Part shown: one piece after another, positions 43,556-55,278 of the stretch
How the letters are laid out: every line of letters begins with the position of its first letter
How positions within the stretch are numbered: position 1 is the stretch's first letter
Assembly (NCBI GenBank): GCA_025352375.1
Contig: JANXTL010000092.1
Location: forward strand, 1-64,000
Direction: 5' to 3'
Origin: Acetobacteraceae bacterium
GTDB lineage: Bacteria > Pseudomonadota > Alphaproteobacteria > Acetobacterales > Acetobacteraceae
Length of the DNA stretch: 64,000 nt
Program-made: the position numbers and the translations under genes
Notes under the pieces: generated by a model
What the model saw: only the letters and a program-made list of their open reading frames with translations
Database searches by the model: none
Told to the model about the DNA's origin: nothing

Positions 43556-44916
43556 GCGTCCTTCGCCCGCTCAACGGCGGCGATACAGGCACAGAGCCCG
43601 TCGACGACCTCGGCCACCAGCGCCTCATCCTCGCCTTCCGCCATCACGCGCACCAGCGGTTCGGTGCCGCTTTCGCGGATCAGTATCCGGCCGGTGCTGG
43701 CCAATCGCGCGGATGCTCCGGCAATGGCATGCTTGACCGCCGCGTCGCCAAGCGGCGACACCCCGGCGAACCGCACATTCTTCAAACGCTGCGGCAAGGG
43801 CTTAAACACGCGGCAAACGTGAGATGCCGGGCGTCCGCTTTCGACCATCACCGCCAGCACTTGCAACGCCGCCAGCAAGCCATCGCCGGTCGTCGCGAAG
43901 TCCGACATGATCACATGGCCGGACTGCTCCCCGCCCAGGTTGGCACCGGTTTCGCGCATGCGTTCGGCCACATAGCGATCGCCGACCTGGGTGCGATGAA
44001 GGCGCAGACCGTACTCCTCCATCAGCCGTTCCAGCCCCAGATTGGACATCACGGTCGCCACGACGCCACCGCCGCGCAATTGCCCGCTGGCGATCCAGGA
44101 CCGCGCGATCAGCGCCAGAATCTGGTCGCCGTCCACGACTTCCCCGTTTTCGTCGGCAACGATCAGGCGGTCGGCGTCACCATCGAGGGCGATGCCGATA
44201 TGGGCGCCGTGCTGCACGACCTGCGAGCACAAATATTCCGGCACTGTCGAGCCGCAGCCCCGGTTGATGTTGAAGCCGTCCGGGGTCACGCCAACGGCGA
44301 TGACAGTTGCCCCCAGTTCCCACAATACCGAAGGCGCGACGCGGTAGGCCGCACCATTGGCGCAGTCGACGACGATCGTCAGGTCATCCAGCCGCAGGCC
44401 GCGGGGGAAGCTCGCTTTCACGGCTTCGATATAACGACCGCCCGCATCGTCAAGCCGGGACGCACGCCCCAACTCGGCCGGCGCCGCCAGCCGGTCCCCG
44501 AAGTCGCTGTCCATCAGCGCCTCGATCTCAAGCTCTTTCTCATCCGACAATTTGCTGCCGTCGGGGCCGAACAACTTGATGCCGTTATCCTCATAGGCGT
44601 TGTGCGAGGCGGAAATCATCACCCCTAGATCGGCGCGAAGGCTACGGGTGAGCATCGCGATCGCCGGGGTCGGCAGCGGACCGAGTAAAGTGACGTCCAT
44701 GCCGGCGCTGATGAAACCGGCGGTCAAAGCCGGTTCGATCAAGTAACCCGACAAACGTGTATCCTTGCCGATCACGACTTTGTGGCGGTGCGCACCATGG
44801 GTGAACATCAAGCCGGCCGCCTGCCCCAGGCGCAGGGCGATCCCCGCGGTCATGGGTGCAGTATTGGCCTTGCCTCTGATACCGTCAGTTCCGAATAGGC
44901 GTCTGGTCTTTGTCAT
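43552..44916 (-). CDS. glmM: phosphoglucosamine mutase
   Basis: 454 residues from ATG 44916; the track start is far upstream. [14 protein letters not shown], the phosphoserine loop [17 protein letters not shown], the metal-binding [13 protein letters not shown] and sugar-binding GGEQSGHVI, and the phosphate-binding [17 protein letters not shown] are all present. It interconverts glucosamine-6-P and glucosamine-1-P for peptidoglycan and LPS. It is coupled to thiD. It is usually downstream of ftsH-folP; here a plus-strand lipoprotein gene separates it from folP. Confidence 0.97.
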   Translation of the reverse strand: MTKTRRLFGTDGIRGKANTAPMTAGIALRLGQAAGLMFTHGAHRHKVVIGKDTRLSGYLIEPALTAGFISAGMDVTLLGPLPTPAIAMLTRSLRADLGVMISASHNAYEDNGIKLFGPDGSKLSDEKELEIEALMDSDFGDRLAAPAELGRASRLDDAGGRYIEAVKASFPRGLRLDDLTIVVDCANGAAYRVAPSVLWELGATVIAVGVTPDGFNINRGCGSTVPEYLCSQVVQHGAHIGIALDGDADRLIVADENGEVVDGDQILALIARSWIASGQLRGGGVVATVMSNLGLERLMEEYGLRLHRTQVGDRYVAERMRETGANLGGEQSGHVIMSDFATTGDGLLAALQVLAVMVESGRPASHVCRVFKPLPQRLKNVRFAGVSPLGDAAVKHAIAGASARLASTGRILIRESGTEPLVRVMAEGEDEALVAEVVDGLCACIAAVERAKDA

Positions 44917-45038
44917 CGATGTCTCGTTTAACGATTGCGATGGTTTACCCCGCTTATGCGGCGTTGGGGAAGCAGTGTATAAGCATGGCTTGCCAAGGTG
45001 CTGGCACATAAGGCAAAACGACTCGGGAGGTGCCCACC

Positions 45039-45056
45039 ATGCTGGGCACGACATGA
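45039..45056 (+). CDS. five-codon leader ORF overlapping the SPOR gene start
   Basis: GGAGGT at 45027 is the only good ribosome site near the lipoprotein start, but its correctly spaced ATG (45039) opens MLGTT-stop. The TGA overlaps the ATG of the lipoprotein (ATGA). This would couple translation of the long gene to a pentapeptide. Translation is not proven. Confidence 0.35.
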   Translation: MLGTT

Positions 45057-46480
45057 AAGCCGGTAAAATGTCAAGCACATCGAAGTTGCTTTCCGCACGC
45101 GACAGCGCCTCTGGCGTGCTGCCGGCCTTGCTGCTTGCGGCCACCTTGTCGGGTTGCTCGCTCTTCACGTCCACCACCACTGGCACTGGCACTGGTACTG
45201 GGGGAGCCAGCATCCATGTCGCGGAAGTCGCCTTGAGCGCGGGCTCGCCCCGCGTTGCTCTACAGGTGGCACAAAGCATTCTCGACCGCTCACCCGACAA
45301 CGTACCAGCTTTGCTGATCCGTGGCGACGCGCTGACGCAACTTGGCCAGAACGACGCCGCCGCTGCCACGTTTCAGCGCGCACTGGCTAAGGAGCCGGCT
45401 TCGGTTCACGGTAGAATTGGGCTCGCCCGCCTTCGGTTGACCACCGACCCGACCGAGGCTGCCAGCCTGCTCCGGGAGGCTTTGCGCACCGAACCCAATA
45501 ACACCAATGCTCTTACCGACCTCGGTATTGCGCTCGATCTGCTCGGGCAGCACCGGGAAGCGCAGGCGTCCTATCGGCATGTGCTGCATGACACCCCCGC
45601 CAGCGTGCCCGCACAAGTCAATCTTGCGCTGTCCCTGGCGATGTCGGGCGATGGTGCGGCCGCATTGAGATTGATTGAGCCGCTCGCGCGGGACCAAAAT
45701 GCCACAATCAAGATACGGCATAACTACGCTGCGATCTTGGCGATGTCCGGTCGGGTCAATGACGCTGCCGCCGTTCTGAAAGCAGACCTGTCCGCGGAAG
45801 ATACGGCAAAGGCGGTTGCAGCCTACAAATTGGGAACCGCGATCGTCGCATCCGGACCGGCCCAGCCGGAATCGGCACCCACGCGGGCGGCCGCTGCGCC
45901 CGCGCCGCCGCCGCCAGCCGTCGTGGCAATAGCCGAACCTGCTCCGGTCTTGGCCCCTGTATCCGAACCCGTACCTGTATCCGAACCCGTACCGGCCCGG
46001 GCTGTTATCGCGCAAGCGCCGAGACTGCCAACGGTCATGCCGACCGAAACAATCGTGGTGACTCAGACATCTGCCCCCCTGACCGCCGTTCCCCTGACCG
46101 CCGTTCCCCTGGCAGCGGCCCCGGCAGCGATCTCGCCGGCCTTCGATCCTCCGGTTCCCGTACCACCCGCGACCAATGCCGCCGAAGTGGCGCCCCCCGC
46201 CGCACCAAGCGCGTCCCTGCCGACTGAAACCGAGATCGGCCCGCACGTTCAGTTGGGTGCGTTCAACTCGGAAACCGCGGCCAGGGATGAATGGGTCCGC
46301 CTGCAGCAACGTCTGCCAGACCTGTTGGCAGGTCGTGAACCCGCGATCACGACGGTCGAGCGCAATGGCACCACATTCTGGCGCTTAAGGACCTGGGGTT
46401 TCTCCGATCAGGCGGCCGCCCGCGGCTTCTGCACGCAGATCAAGGCCGCGACGCCCCGTTGCATGGTCTATGGCGCCTGA
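45053..46480 (+). CDS. TPR lipoprotein with C-terminal SPOR domain
   Basis: 475 residues. Signal peptide and lipobox: [16 protein letters not shown]. Then TPR pairs ([65 protein letters not shown]), a Pro/Ala linker with tandem copies (SEPVPV, PLTAV), and a C-terminal SPOR domain ([28 protein letters not shown]...[20 protein letters not shown]) that should bind denuded septal peptidoglycan. It is likely an outer-membrane lipoprotein at the division site. Its 3' end overlaps folP on the other strand by 96 bp. Confidence 0.87.
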   Translation: MKAGKMSSTSKLLSARDSASGVLPALLLAATLSGCSLFTSTTTGTGTGTGGASIHVAEVALSAGSPRVALQVAQSILDRSPDNVPALLIRGDALTQLGQNDAAAATFQRALAKEPASVHGRIGLARLRLTTDPTEAASLLREALRTEPNNTNALTDLGIALDLLGQHREAQASYRHVLHDTPASVPAQVNLALSLAMSGDGAAALRLIEPLARDQNATIKIRHNYAAILAMSGRVNDAAAVLKADLSAEDTAKAVAAYKLGTAIVASGPAQPESAPTRAAAAPAPPPPAVVAIAEPAPVLAPVSEPVPVSEPVPARAVIAQAPRLPTVMPTETIVVTQTSAPLTAVPLTAVPLAAAPAAISPAFDPPVPVPPATNAAEVAPPAAPSASLPTETEIGPHVQLGAFNSETAARDEWVRLQQRLPDLLAGREPAITTVERNGTTFWRLRTWGFSDQAAARGFCTQIKAATPRCMVYGA

Positions 46481-47305
46481 GTTTAACGCCGACCAAACCT
46501 GGATTGCCTGTCGCGTCTCGGCCACGTCGTGCACCCGCAGGATCGCTGCCCCATGCGTCAGCGCGAAAAGGGCCGCAACCAGTGACCCTGGCAACCGCTT
46601 ACGGGGGTCGGGTTCGTTCGCGACCGTTCCTATGAACGATTTCCTGGATACCCCGACCAGGAGCGGGTAGCCGAGTGACAGCAAGCGGTTCAGCCCCCTT
46701 AATAAGGCGACCGACTGATTGGCATCCTTGGCGAACCCAATGCCGGGATCGAGCATAATCGCCGCCCGCCGAACGCCCGCGCGTTCCGCTTTTTCCGCGC
46801 ACGCCCGAAGCTCGGCCACCACATCTTCGACCACATCGTCGTACGCGCCGAGGCCCCGCATGGTCGCCGGGGTGCCGCGCATGTGCATAAGCACGACCGG
46901 GCACCCGTTTTCGGCGACGACAGCCATCGCCGCTGGATCGTATTTCAGCCCGGATACATCGTTGACGATGGCCGCACCCGCCCGCAACGCGGCGGCCATG
47001 GTGCTGGCGTTGCGGGTGTCGACAGAAATCAGAACACCCCGAGCCGCCAGTTCCAGAATGACCGGGACAATACGTTGCTGCTCGCGGTCTGGATCGACGC
47101 TCGCAGCGTCCGGTCGGGTGCTTTCCCCGCCGATATCGATAATATCGGCTCCGTCCTCGACCATCTGGCGGGCAGCGGCAACTGCGGCATCCACCGTGCT
47201 GTATGAACCACCATCGCTGAAACTATCGGGCGTAACGTTCAGAATGCCCATGATACGAGGGCAATCGAGCGAAAGGCCCGCCCAGACCGGCGTCGGCCGG
47301 ATCAA
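46385..47305 (-). CDS. folP: dihydropteroate synthase
   Basis: 306 residues: [82 protein letters not shown] and [14 protein letters not shown]. It condenses pABA with DHPPP in folate synthesis. It starts at TTG 47305 overlapping the ftsH stop (TTGA). The domain ends near VWSALNS; the last 30 or so residues run antisense through the neighbouring SPOR-domain gene and look like a read-through extension. Confidence 0.94.
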   Translation of the reverse strand: MIRPTPVWAGLSLDCPRIMGILNVTPDSFSDGGSYSTVDAAVAAARQMVEDGADIIDIGGESTRPDAASVDPDREQQRIVPVILELAARGVLISVDTRNASTMAAALRAGAAIVNDVSGLKYDPAAMAVVAENGCPVVLMHMRGTPATMRGLGAYDDVVEDVVAELRACAEKAERAGVRRAAIMLDPGIGFAKDANQSVALLRGLNRLLSLGYPLLVGVSRKSFIGTVANEPDPRKRLPGSLVAALFALTHGAAILRVHDVAETRQAIQVWSALNSGAIDHATGRRGLDLRAEAAGGRLIGETPGP

Positions 47306-49227
47306 CCCGGCTGTGGCAGCGGGGCGGCGCCGCCCGGCGGGGGCGGAGTGGCTGCACGACCCGCCGTCGGCACGGATGCGCGCCGGTTTTCCGCCGCCGG
47401 CTCGTCCACGACCTTCCGGATGACCGGCTCGCCCCTCAGCACGGTGCGGATTTCGTCGCCACTGAGCGTTTCATGCTCCAGCAGGCCGCGCGCAATCCGG
47501 TGCAGTTCTTCCACGTTCTCGCTCAGGATACGGCGTGCCTTCGCATAAGCGTTGTCGATGATGGCTTTGATCTCGCCATCGATCTCGCGCGCCGTCGCTT
47601 CCGACACGTTTTTGCTTTGGGTGACGGAGTGCCCCAAGAACACCTCCTGGCTGTTGTCGCCGTACGCGATCATGCCGAGTTTATCGGACATACCCCATTC
47701 GGTGATCATTCGGCGGGCCTGATCGGTGGCCATCTTGATGTCGCCGGACGCTCCATTAGACACTTTGTCGGCGCCAAAAATGACCTCCTCGGCAGCCCGA
47801 CCGCCCATCGCCATCGTCAATTCGGCCAACAGCTTGGATTTCGACTTGGAGTAGCGGTCGCCTTCCGGCAGGCTCATGACCAAACCCAGCGCCCGTCCGC
47901 GCGGGATGATCGTTGCTTTGTGAACCGGGTCGCATTCCGGCTCGTACATCGCGCAAAGCGCGTGTCCGCCTTCGTGATAGGCCGTCATTTTCTTCTCGGC
48001 CTCCGACATGACCAAGGAGCGCCGTTCGGTGCCCATCATGACCTTGTCCTTGGCGGCCTCGAATTCGTGCATCGCCACCACGCGCTTGCCCATGCGGGCT
48101 GCCAGCAGCGCCGCCTCGTTTACCAGGTTGGCCAGATCGGCGCCGGAGAAACCCGGAGTCCCACGCGCGATCGTCTTCGGATCGACGTCGGAGGCGAGCG
48201 GCACCCTTTTCATGTGAACGCGCAAGATTTTTTCGCGCCCGTTTACGTCGGGGTTAGGCACCACGACCTGCCGGTCGAAACGGCCGGGACGCAGCAGCGC
48301 GGGATCGAGCACGTCGGGCCGGTTGGTGGCGGCGATCAGAATGACGCCTTCGTTCGCCTCGAACCCGTCCATCTCAACGAGCATCTGGTTCAACGTCTGC
48401 TCGCGTTCGTCGTTACCGCCGCCCAGGCCGGCACCACGATGACGCCCGACCGCGTCGATTTCGTCGATGAAGATGATGCAAGGGGCATTTTTCTTGCCCT
48501 GCTCGAACATGTCGCGCACGCGAGACGCACCGACGCCGACGAACATCTCCACGAAATCGGAGCCGGAGATCGTGAAGAACGGCACGTTCGCCTCACCCGC
48601 GATCGCGCGGGCCAGGAGCGTCTTACCGGTGCCGGGGGGGCCAACGAGCAAAACACCCTTGGGGATCTTACCGCCGAGACGCTGGAATTTCTGCGGGTCC
48701 TTCAGGAACTCGACAATTTCCTGAAGCTCCTGCTTGGCCTCATCGATGCCGGCCACGTCGTCGAACGTCACGCGGCCCTGCTTTTCCGTGAGCAAGCGCG
48801 CCCGGGACTTGCCGAAACCCATGGCACGGCCACCGCCGGATTGCATCTGGCGCATGAAGAACACCCAGACGCCGATCAGCAGCAGCATCGGCAGCCACGA
48901 CAAGACGTAGTGCAGCAGCGGATTGACGCCATCGTCGTCGGGCTTGGCGATGACCCGAACATTCTTATCGGTCAGCGACTTCACCAGCGTCGGATCTTCC
49001 GGCGTGTAGGTCTGGAAGGCGGTGCCGTCGTTCCGCTGTCCTGTCACGGTGCGGCCCTGAATGACCACATCGCGGACCCGGCCGCTGTTCACGTCGGCGA
49101 TAAAGTCGGAATACGCAACCTGTGTCGCACTGGTACGCGAGACACCGGGCTGGAAGAGGTTGAACAGCACCACCAGCAGAAGGGCGATGATCACCCAAAG
49201 CGCCAGGTTGCGGCCGAAATTGCTCAT
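47302..49227 (-). CDS. ftsH: ATP-dependent zinc metalloprotease FtsH
   Basis: 641 residues. Two N-terminal membrane helices ([38 protein letters not shown]) flank a periplasmic domain. The AAA domain has [21 protein letters not shown] and the [24 protein letters not shown]. The protease domain has HEGGH and the third ligand region. It degrades membrane and regulatory proteins such as LpxC. It lies between tilS and folP as usual in proteobacteria. Confidence 0.97.
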   Translation of the reverse strand: MSNFGRNLALWVIIALLLVVLFNLFQPGVSRTSATQVAYSDFIADVNSGRVRDVVIQGRTVTGQRNDGTAFQTYTPEDPTLVKSLTDKNVRVIAKPDDDGVNPLLHYVLSWLPMLLLIGVWVFFMRQMQSGGGRAMGFGKSRARLLTEKQGRVTFDDVAGIDEAKQELQEIVEFLKDPQKFQRLGGKIPKGVLLVGPPGTGKTLLARAIAGEANVPFFTISGSDFVEMFVGVGASRVRDMFEQGKKNAPCIIFIDEIDAVGRHRGAGLGGGNDEREQTLNQMLVEMDGFEANEGVILIAATNRPDVLDPALLRPGRFDRQVVVPNPDVNGREKILRVHMKRVPLASDVDPKTIARGTPGFSGADLANLVNEAALLAARMGKRVVAMHEFEAAKDKVMMGTERRSLVMSEAEKKMTAYHEGGHALCAMYEPECDPVHKATIIPRGRALGLVMSLPEGDRYSKSKSKLLAELTMAMGGRAAEEVIFGADKVSNGASGDIKMATDQARRMITEWGMSDKLGMIAYGDNSQEVFLGHSVTQSKNVSEATAREIDGEIKAIIDNAYAKARRILSENVEELHRIARGLLEHETLSGDEIRTVLRGEPVIRKVVDEPAAENRRASVPTAGRAATPPPPGGAAPLPQPG

Positions 49228-49371
49228 CAGACTTCGCTCACTTTGAAAGGCGTGTAAGTGCCATGCCGCGCACGCCGGAGGTGCGCTCCTTCGGCATGCG
49301 TGTTTTCCAACATAGGGTGTCTCCGCATCGGCCGCATCCCCTCCTCCGCGCTTTCTTCGGACGAAACCCGT

Positions 49372-50685
49372 TCAGGCGGGACAAAATGGCGCGCCAGACA
49401 GAGGTTGGGGCGGGTCGAACAGCAAACGACAGCCCCCTTCGCGCGCGACAGCGTCAGGATATAGGAGTTGCGGGACTGCTACCAGAATATTGCAACGCCA
49501 AAGCGCTGGCATCGCCGACAGGACCGCCGTCGGCAGATCGGTATGTCGGCGTAGCCTCGCGGCGGCGTCGCCGAGCGCGCCCAGCATCGTGCCGTTTGGC
49601 AGCGGGTTGGGTGTTCGCAGCCGAAAACGGCCATCCCAAAGCGCGCCGTCCCGCGCCGGTACCGGCGGTGCGACCGCCGCTTGTTCCCGCACCAGCAGCC
49701 AACCTTCGCCCAACCGTCCCGCCGGCATGGCACGAACGCCGCCGACGGTTTGCGGCTTTGGATTGGCGGCAAACGCCGCGACCTGTTCGATCGGCGGTGC
49801 AAAGGGCGCGCCGGCGATCGCGCGTACCAGCTCCGCCACCGCTTCCGGCGCAATGGCACCTGGAGACAGGAGCGCATAACCTTCTGGCCGCATCGCAACA
49901 CGGCTCGCCAGGATCGCTGCCACGGCGGCATCGTTATTCGATCTCGACACCCCGGCGCTCCGCGCCGCGTTTAGGAGAGCCTGGGTCGCCTCGCTTTCTC
50001 CAGTCACATCCTGCCGCGACCGGCGGATACGCGATCGCAACGCCTTCGGGTCCTGGTTGGACGGATCTTCCACCCAAGCCATACCCTGGCCAATCAGAAA
50101 TGCACGCAACCAGGCCGGGGGAACCGTCAACAACGGGCGTACGATCCTCAGCGACCGGCCCTCCGCCACCAAGGCCATACCGGCCAGTCCACGGGCGCCG
50201 CTACCGCTTAGGACGCGGATCATCATGGTTTCCGCTTGATCGGACCCATGGTGTCCCAACAGCAGGTGCAGAACGCCTCCTTCGGCGCAGGCCTCCGCCA
50301 GGGCGCGGTATCGGGCATCCCGAGCGCGTTCGGCCAACCCTGGCCCTTTCGCCAGGCTGGAAAGGGTGAGCATGCGCGCCTGCATGCCGCGCGCGCGCAG
50401 TCGCGAGACAGTCAACGCGGCTTCGGCGGCTGAGTCCGGCCGGAGCCCATGATCGACGACAAAGGCCAGCAGGCGACCATCCCGGTTCTGAACCCAATCG
50501 GCGGCCAACATCGCCAGCGCCATGCTGTCGGCGCCGCCCGACACGGCAGCCGCCAGTAACGGTCCATCTTCAAACGGTTCTAATGCCGCCATCGCGGCAT
50601 TGAAACGCGCGATCGGATGCGTTTCGGCCACCGTGCCAACGTTACCGGCACCCGGCGCGTTGGGTGGCGGCGGCGATGCCGTCAC
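49372..50685 (-). CDS. tilS: tRNA(Ile)-lysidine synthetase
   Basis: 437 residues. The N-type ATP-pyrophosphatase P-loop is AAVSGGADSMALAMLAADW, with VVDHGLRPDSAAEA, LLGHHGSDQAETMMIRVLSGSG and VEDPSNQDPKALRSRIR typical of TilS. It makes lysidine at C34 of the CAU-anticodon tRNA-Ile. Its start overlaps the end of the cpoB gene by 44 bp. It is followed by ftsH after 144 bp. Confidence 0.95.
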   Translation of the reverse strand: MTASPPPPNAPGAGNVGTVAETHPIARFNAAMAALEPFEDGPLLAAAVSGGADSMALAMLAADWVQNRDGRLLAFVVDHGLRPDSAAEAALTVSRLRARGMQARMLTLSSLAKGPGLAERARDARYRALAEACAEGGVLHLLLGHHGSDQAETMMIRVLSGSGARGLAGMALVAEGRSLRIVRPLLTVPPAWLRAFLIGQGMAWVEDPSNQDPKALRSRIRRSRQDVTGESEATQALLNAARSAGVSRSNNDAAVAAILASRVAMRPEGYALLSPGAIAPEAVAELVRAIAGAPFAPPIEQVAAFAANPKPQTVGGVRAMPAGRLGEGWLLVREQAAVAPPVPARDGALWDGRFRLRTPNPLPNGTMLGALGDAAARLRRHTDLPTAVLSAMPALWRCNILVAVPQLLYPDAVAREGGCRLLFDPPQPLSGAPFCPA

Positions 50686-51487
50686 GCAAATCCGAACGGG
50701 CCTGCGGGAATTCCGCCTGCAGCTTTGTCAGGGCGGCGCAAGCCGACGGTTTTTCGCCAATTCCGACGAAGGAGTTGGCCAGTCCCAGCAGCGCGTTCGG
50801 CGCGTGCGCCCCTTTGCGATTGCGCTTGTAGGTATCGTCGAAGGCGATCGCGGATTCCGAATATTTGCGCTCGCCAAACAGCGCCTGCGCCAGCAGCATC
50901 TGACCATCGTACGCGCGCGGCGAGGTCCGCGATGCGACAGCTTCCCGCGCTGCCGCCTCGGCCGCCGGGTAATCGCGGCGCGCGAGGGCGGCGTTACCCT
51001 CCTGCATGGCGACCTCCGGCGTGCGGACGCGAGGGTCATTGCCTGGCGGAATCAGGGGTGGGGCCACCAGCCCACCGCCGCTTCGGCCCAAGCCCGGCGT
51101 GGGATCGGGCGCACCGCCGCCACGGGAATTCATCTGATATGTGAGATCGTCGAGGCGCTTGGCGAGGTCCGCGTTCTGGCGCTGCAGCAGGTTCTGCTGT
51201 TCGTCGATGCGCCCGCGCAGCTGGCGAATCTGGTCTTCCAGGCCGTCGACCCGGGTCAGCAACTGCGCGACCATATCGTTGCCTGACGTCGCGGGGTAGC
51301 GACCGCCGCCTCCACCGCCATGCGCGGCCTGATCGCGCAGCATCTGCACTTCCTGGCGCAACTGATAGATTTGGTTCTGCAGGGCGATGCCTTCGCGGCT
51401 GTCGACCTGCGCGCAGGCCCTGTTCAGCGGAGCGGCCAAGGTCAGGACGCCGGCAATTGTCAAAACCGCGATCGATGACGGGCGCAT
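50642..51487 (-). CDS. cpoB: Tol-Pal system coordinator CpoB (YbgF)
   Basis: 281 residues. A signal peptide (SIAVLTIAGVLTLAAPLNRACA) is followed by a trimerising coiled coil (LQNQIYQLRQEVQMLRDQ...VDGLEDQIRQLRGRIDEQQNLLQRQNADLAKRLDDL), a Gly/Pro linker and a C-terminal TPR domain (EGNAALARRDYPAAEAAAREAV, AHAPNALLGLANSFVGIGEKPSACAALTKLQAEFP). It coordinates peptidoglycan synthesis with outer-membrane constriction. It is placed after pal as in most tol-pal clusters. Confidence 0.93.
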   Translation of the reverse strand: MRPSSIAVLTIAGVLTLAAPLNRACAQVDSREGIALQNQIYQLRQEVQMLRDQAAHGGGGGGRYPATSGNDMVAQLLTRVDGLEDQIRQLRGRIDEQQNLLQRQNADLAKRLDDLTYQMNSRGGGAPDPTPGLGRSGGGLVAPPLIPPGNDPRVRTPEVAMQEGNAALARRDYPAAEAAAREAVASRTSPRAYDGQMLLAQALFGERKYSESAIAFDDTYKRNRKGAHAPNALLGLANSFVGIGEKPSACAALTKLQAEFPQARSDLRDGIAAATQRAGCR

Positions 51488-51543
51488 TCAGCCACTCCTA
51501 AGGTCGCAAGCGGGTGCGGGCTCGCGCTATCGTACATACATCC

Positions 51544-51570
51544 AACCGGCGCCCCCAGGGGCCGCCGGTT
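51544..51570 (-). terminator. GC-rich hairpin between pal and cpoB
   Basis: AACCGGCG...CGCCGGTT-type stem with one mismatch, about 60 bases past the pal stop in the 145-bp gap before cpoB. It could attenuate read-through from the tol genes into cpoB-tilS. Confidence 0.45.
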
Positions 51571-51632
51571 CAAGTAGCACAGTCAGGCGCCCAAGGCGGT
51601 CGTCCAACCGAACCGCCCGTGGTTGCTTTGGA

Positions 51633-52094
51633 TCAACGGACCGAGGTGGTCGCGTTGCGGTTCGCTGCCCAAGCCTGCTCGTTGGAAGCCAGCTGACTCG
51701 GGCGGTCTTTGCCGAAGCTGATCGTGGTCATGCGCGCGGCGGCGATGCCCTTGGCCTTCAGATAGGAGGCAGCGGCGTTCGCGCGGCGCTGTCCGAGGGC
51801 CAGATTGTATTCGGTCGTGCCGCGTTCGTCGCAGTTACCGGCGATCTGAACGTTGTTGCTGGCATACTGGGTCAGCCACGCGGCCTGCTTATCGAGGGTT
51901 GCTCTGCCGTCATCGCGAAGGACCGACTGGTTGAAATCGTAGAACACGCGATCGCCGACGTTCGCCACCAGGTCTTCCTGGCTGCCCGGCCCGACCGTGT
52001 GCACGGTGCCGGTGGTGGTCGTGGTGGTCGTTTGATCCGCGCACGCCGCAAGCAGGCCGACAGCGGCAAAGGCGCCGAGAATTTTGATGTTCAT
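51633..52094 (-). CDS. pal: peptidoglycan-associated lipoprotein Pal
   Basis: 153 residues from ATG 52094. Lipobox LLAAC near residue 18, a Thr run (TTTTTTTG), then the OmpA-like peptidoglycan-binding domain: RVFYDFNQSVL, LTQYASNNVQIAGNCDERGTTEYNLALGQRRANAAASYL and ISFGKDRPSQLASNEQAWAANRNA. It anchors the outer membrane to the wall and binds TolB. Confidence 0.96.
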   Translation of the reverse strand: MNIKILGAFAAVGLLAACADQTTTTTTTGTVHTVGPGSQEDLVANVGDRVFYDFNQSVLRDDGRATLDKQAAWLTQYASNNVQIAGNCDERGTTEYNLALGQRRANAAASYLKAKGIAAARMTTISFGKDRPSQLASNEQAWAANRNATTSVR

Positions 52095-52275
52095 TTTTTT
52101 CGTCCCTGGATTGGGGTGCACGCGACGGGTCGGGCGAGCCGGGAAAGCGAGCACGCGGAGCCGGCTCCTCCGCCCACGCGTTTAGCTTGTTTCGCCCTTT
52201 GCGGTCAAGCATTTGAGACTCCGAACATTGCGTCCCAATCCCATATTTTCCGCGCTTTCTGGATCGATCGCTAGG

Positions 52276-53679
52276 TCATGCGGTCACAGGTGACCAGGCC
52301 GGATCGGACGCATCCGTCGGGGTTGGAACCGCACGTTCATTGAAGCCGGTGATGTCAACCGAGTAGAGGCGCGAACTGAACCCCTCCCCTCGCGCACCGC
52401 TGGCGCGAGTTTCCCGCCAGAACATCAAAACCCGGCCATTTGGCGCGAACGTTGGGCCTTCGACCAGCCATCCCTTCGCCAGAATGCGTTCGCCCGATCC
52501 GTCGGGATGCATGACACCGATATCGAACTCGCTCTCGCCGCCGCCATAGCGCGTGAACGCGATCAAATCGCCACGAGGCGACCAGACCGGGGTGGCATAG
52601 CGGCCGCTGCCGAAACTGATCCGCTGCGCCCCGCCGCCGCCGGCCCCCATCACGTAAATTTGCTGATCGCCCCCGCGGTCGGACGCGAATGCGATCTTGC
52701 TGCCGTCCGGGCTGAAGCACGGGCTGACATCGATCGCGCCGGAATTCGTCAGGTTGCGGGCCCCGCCGCCGCCGAGACCGGTCATCACGATGTCCGAGCC
52801 GCCGCCATTGGCCACCGCCATGACCACATTGCCGCCATCGGGCGAGAAGCGCGGTGCGAAGGTCATGCCGCTGAAGTCGCCCAGGACCGTCTGCCGGCGA
52901 CTGTCCAGGTCGAACAGATACACCCTCGGACGGTTGCTGGCATAACTCATGAACGCGATTTTGTTCTGCGTGGGGTGAAAGCGCGGCGTCAGGACCAGCG
53001 AGGAACCGTCCGTCAGGAACTGATTATTCTCGCTGTCCTGGTCCATGATCGCAAGCCGCTTGGTGCGGCGGTCGCGCGGGCCGGTGGCACCGATATAGAC
53101 CACCCGTGTGTCGAAATAGCCTTTCTCGCCGAGCAGGCGTTCATAGATCACGTCTGCGATGACATGCGCGATGCGACGCCATGAACCTTGCGCGGTCGTA
53201 TAGGCGGTGCCTTGGATTTGCTTTCCCGGCGAAACATCCCACAGGCGGAACTCGACCCTCACGCGTCCGTCACCCATCGTCTGGGTTTGGCCTGTTACCA
53301 GCGCCTGCGCCCCGATGGGCTTCCAGTTCTGGAAATTCGGCGCGTCTGGACGCGACGGGCCAGCCTGGATGAAGCTCGCGGGATCGATAATCCGGAACAG
53401 ACCCGAGCGGGCCAGATCGGCGGAGATAACCCCAGCGATCTGGCGCCCCAATTGTGACCCCGCGCCGTCGCCACCCCCCAGATCCGGAATAGCGATGGGG
53501 ATCGGCTCAACCCGGGCCTTGTTCACATCGATGACCGCGCTTTGCCCGCCGCCCTGCCCGGCTGGCGGCGGCAACGTTTGCGCCATGACGGACGCGGGTG
53601 TGGCCGCGACCAGAAGTGCGCTGGCAGCCGACAGCATCAGATCGCGGCGGCGGAATTCGGGGTTCGGAATGTGTATCAT
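52276..53679 (-). CDS. tolB: Tol-Pal system protein TolB
   Basis: 467 residues from ATG 53679. The signal peptide follows an RRRDLM motif (Tat-like): [25 protein letters not shown]. The N-terminal domain ends at about residue 170; the six-bladed propeller shows repeated FSPDG/FAPNG/WSPRG motifs ([40 protein letters not shown]). It is periplasmic, bridging TolA and Pal. Confidence 0.96.
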   Translation of the reverse strand: MIHIPNPEFRRRDLMLSAASALLVAATPASVMAQTLPPPAGQGGGQSAVIDVNKARVEPIPIAIPDLGGGDGAGSQLGRQIAGVISADLARSGLFRIIDPASFIQAGPSRPDAPNFQNWKPIGAQALVTGQTQTMGDGRVRVEFRLWDVSPGKQIQGTAYTTAQGSWRRIAHVIADVIYERLLGEKGYFDTRVVYIGATGPRDRRTKRLAIMDQDSENNQFLTDGSSLVLTPRFHPTQNKIAFMSYASNRPRVYLFDLDSRRQTVLGDFSGMTFAPRFSPDGGNVVMAVANGGGSDIVMTGLGGGGARNLTNSGAIDVSPCFSPDGSKIAFASDRGGDQQIYVMGAGGGGAQRISFGSGRYATPVWSPRGDLIAFTRYGGGESEFDIGVMHPDGSGERILAKGWLVEGPTFAPNGRVLMFWRETRASGARGEGFSSRLYSVDITGFNERAVPTPTDASDPAWSPVTA

Positions 53680-53740
53680 GGCGCGGAGTCCTATCCTACG
53701 GTCGTGGCGCAACGATGGCATGGTTGGGTCCGGCGTCGAA

Positions 53741-54772
53741 TCACGGGCTGAACCGGAACGTCAGCACATTTGTCTTCCCTAGCATGTTCCCGGGAAGCGG
53801 CAGATTCGCACAGCGCACATCCATAACCGCGCGTATCGCACGCTCGGCGAACACACGGAACCTCGGATCGGGCATTCTGGACAAATCGTCACCCGAGACC
53901 TCGGCCTTGCGGACGATGCCGGTTGGGTCCGTTTCGACGGTCAACGTCACCTGCTGTTTTTCCAAATCGAGCGCGCCGGCGTCCTTGGTCCAGCATTCCC
54001 GCACATGACCGCCGATCGCGTCGCGTTGCGCCGCCGATAATGCCGCGGTGTCGTTGCCCAGCGGGTTGCCGCCGCCGCGCGGATCGCCGCCAGCCCGGGG
54101 GTTGGGACGCGCGGTCGGCGGCTTCTGTTGCTGTAGCTGCTGCCTGAGCCGCTCCAGGGTGTTGTCGACCTCGTTGCTATTCGTAGCCGGGTTTGTCGTC
54201 ACGTTCGGTTGCGACGTGCGGCTCGGAGGGGCCGGCAGCGGCGGTTTGATGGGCGGCGGCAGCGGCAAAGGCGGTTGCGGCTTCGGCGGTGTCGGTGGCG
54301 GCGGTGTCGGCTGCGTGGCCGGCGGTGGCGGCACCGGGGCTAAGCTAGGCTCCAGCGTTTGCGGCGGCGGTGCCAGTGGCGGGATCGGAGTCGGCGGTGC
54401 CGGAACCACAACGCTCGGAGGTGGCGGGGGTGGCGGAGGAGGAGGCGGTGGCGGCGGTTCGTCGGGCTGCGGCGTCGGAGGCTTGGTCACCGGCGGCGCT
54501 GGCGTCGGGTTTGGGTCCGGCGATGGCGCTGGCACCGGTGCGGCCGTCGGGGCCTTCATGGTGTTCGCCTCAGTGCCCTGGAAAACGACCGCGACCGACT
54601 GTTCCTCCGGCTGCGGGTCGGGCTGACGGGCAAACTCCAGGCGCACCAACAGCGCGACAATAATGATGATGTGAACGACCAGCGAAACCGCGGCGCATCG
54701 GCGCAACAGGGGGCTCATGCCATCCCGGCGGTGGCCGCGCTCTGTTACGCTGCGCAGCACCTGTTGCAACAT
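53741..54772 (-). CDS. tolA: TolA/TonB-like energy-transducing protein
   Basis: 343 residues. One membrane anchor ([19 protein letters not shown]), then a very Pro-rich domain with a run of 14 Pro and [18 protein letters not shown] stretches, and a C-terminal domain ([43 protein letters not shown]) typical of TolA. The usual Ala/Lys-rich helical domain II is replaced by a TonB-like Pro-rich rod. It spans the periplasm between TolQR and TolB/Pal. Confidence 0.88.
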   Translation of the reverse strand: MLQQVLRSVTERGHRRDGMSPLLRRCAAVSLVVHIIIIVALLVRLEFARQPDPQPEEQSVAVVFQGTEANTMKAPTAAPVPAPSPDPNPTPAPPVTKPPTPQPDEPPPPPPPPPPPPPPSVVVPAPPTPIPPLAPPPQTLEPSLAPVPPPPATQPTPPPPTPPKPQPPLPLPPPIKPPLPAPPSRTSQPNVTTNPATNSNEVDNTLERLRQQLQQQKPPTARPNPRAGGDPRGGGNPLGNDTAALSAAQRDAIGGHVRECWTKDAGALDLEKQQVTLTVETDPTGIVRKAEVSGDDLSRMPDPRFRVFAERAIRAVMDVRCANLPLPGNMLGKTNVLTFRFSP

Positions 54773-54780
54773 GGCTCCCG

Positions 54781-55275
<495 letters not shown>

Positions 55276-55278
55276 CGC

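Noticed and set aside
45290-46309. 339-aa minus-strand Gly/Arg-rich ORF
   Set aside because: Antisense to the TPR-SPOR lipoprotein; low-complexity composition.
47473-49257. 594-aa plus-strand ORF opposite ftsH
   Set aside because: Antisense of a highly conserved gene in GC-rich DNA; no recognisable motif.
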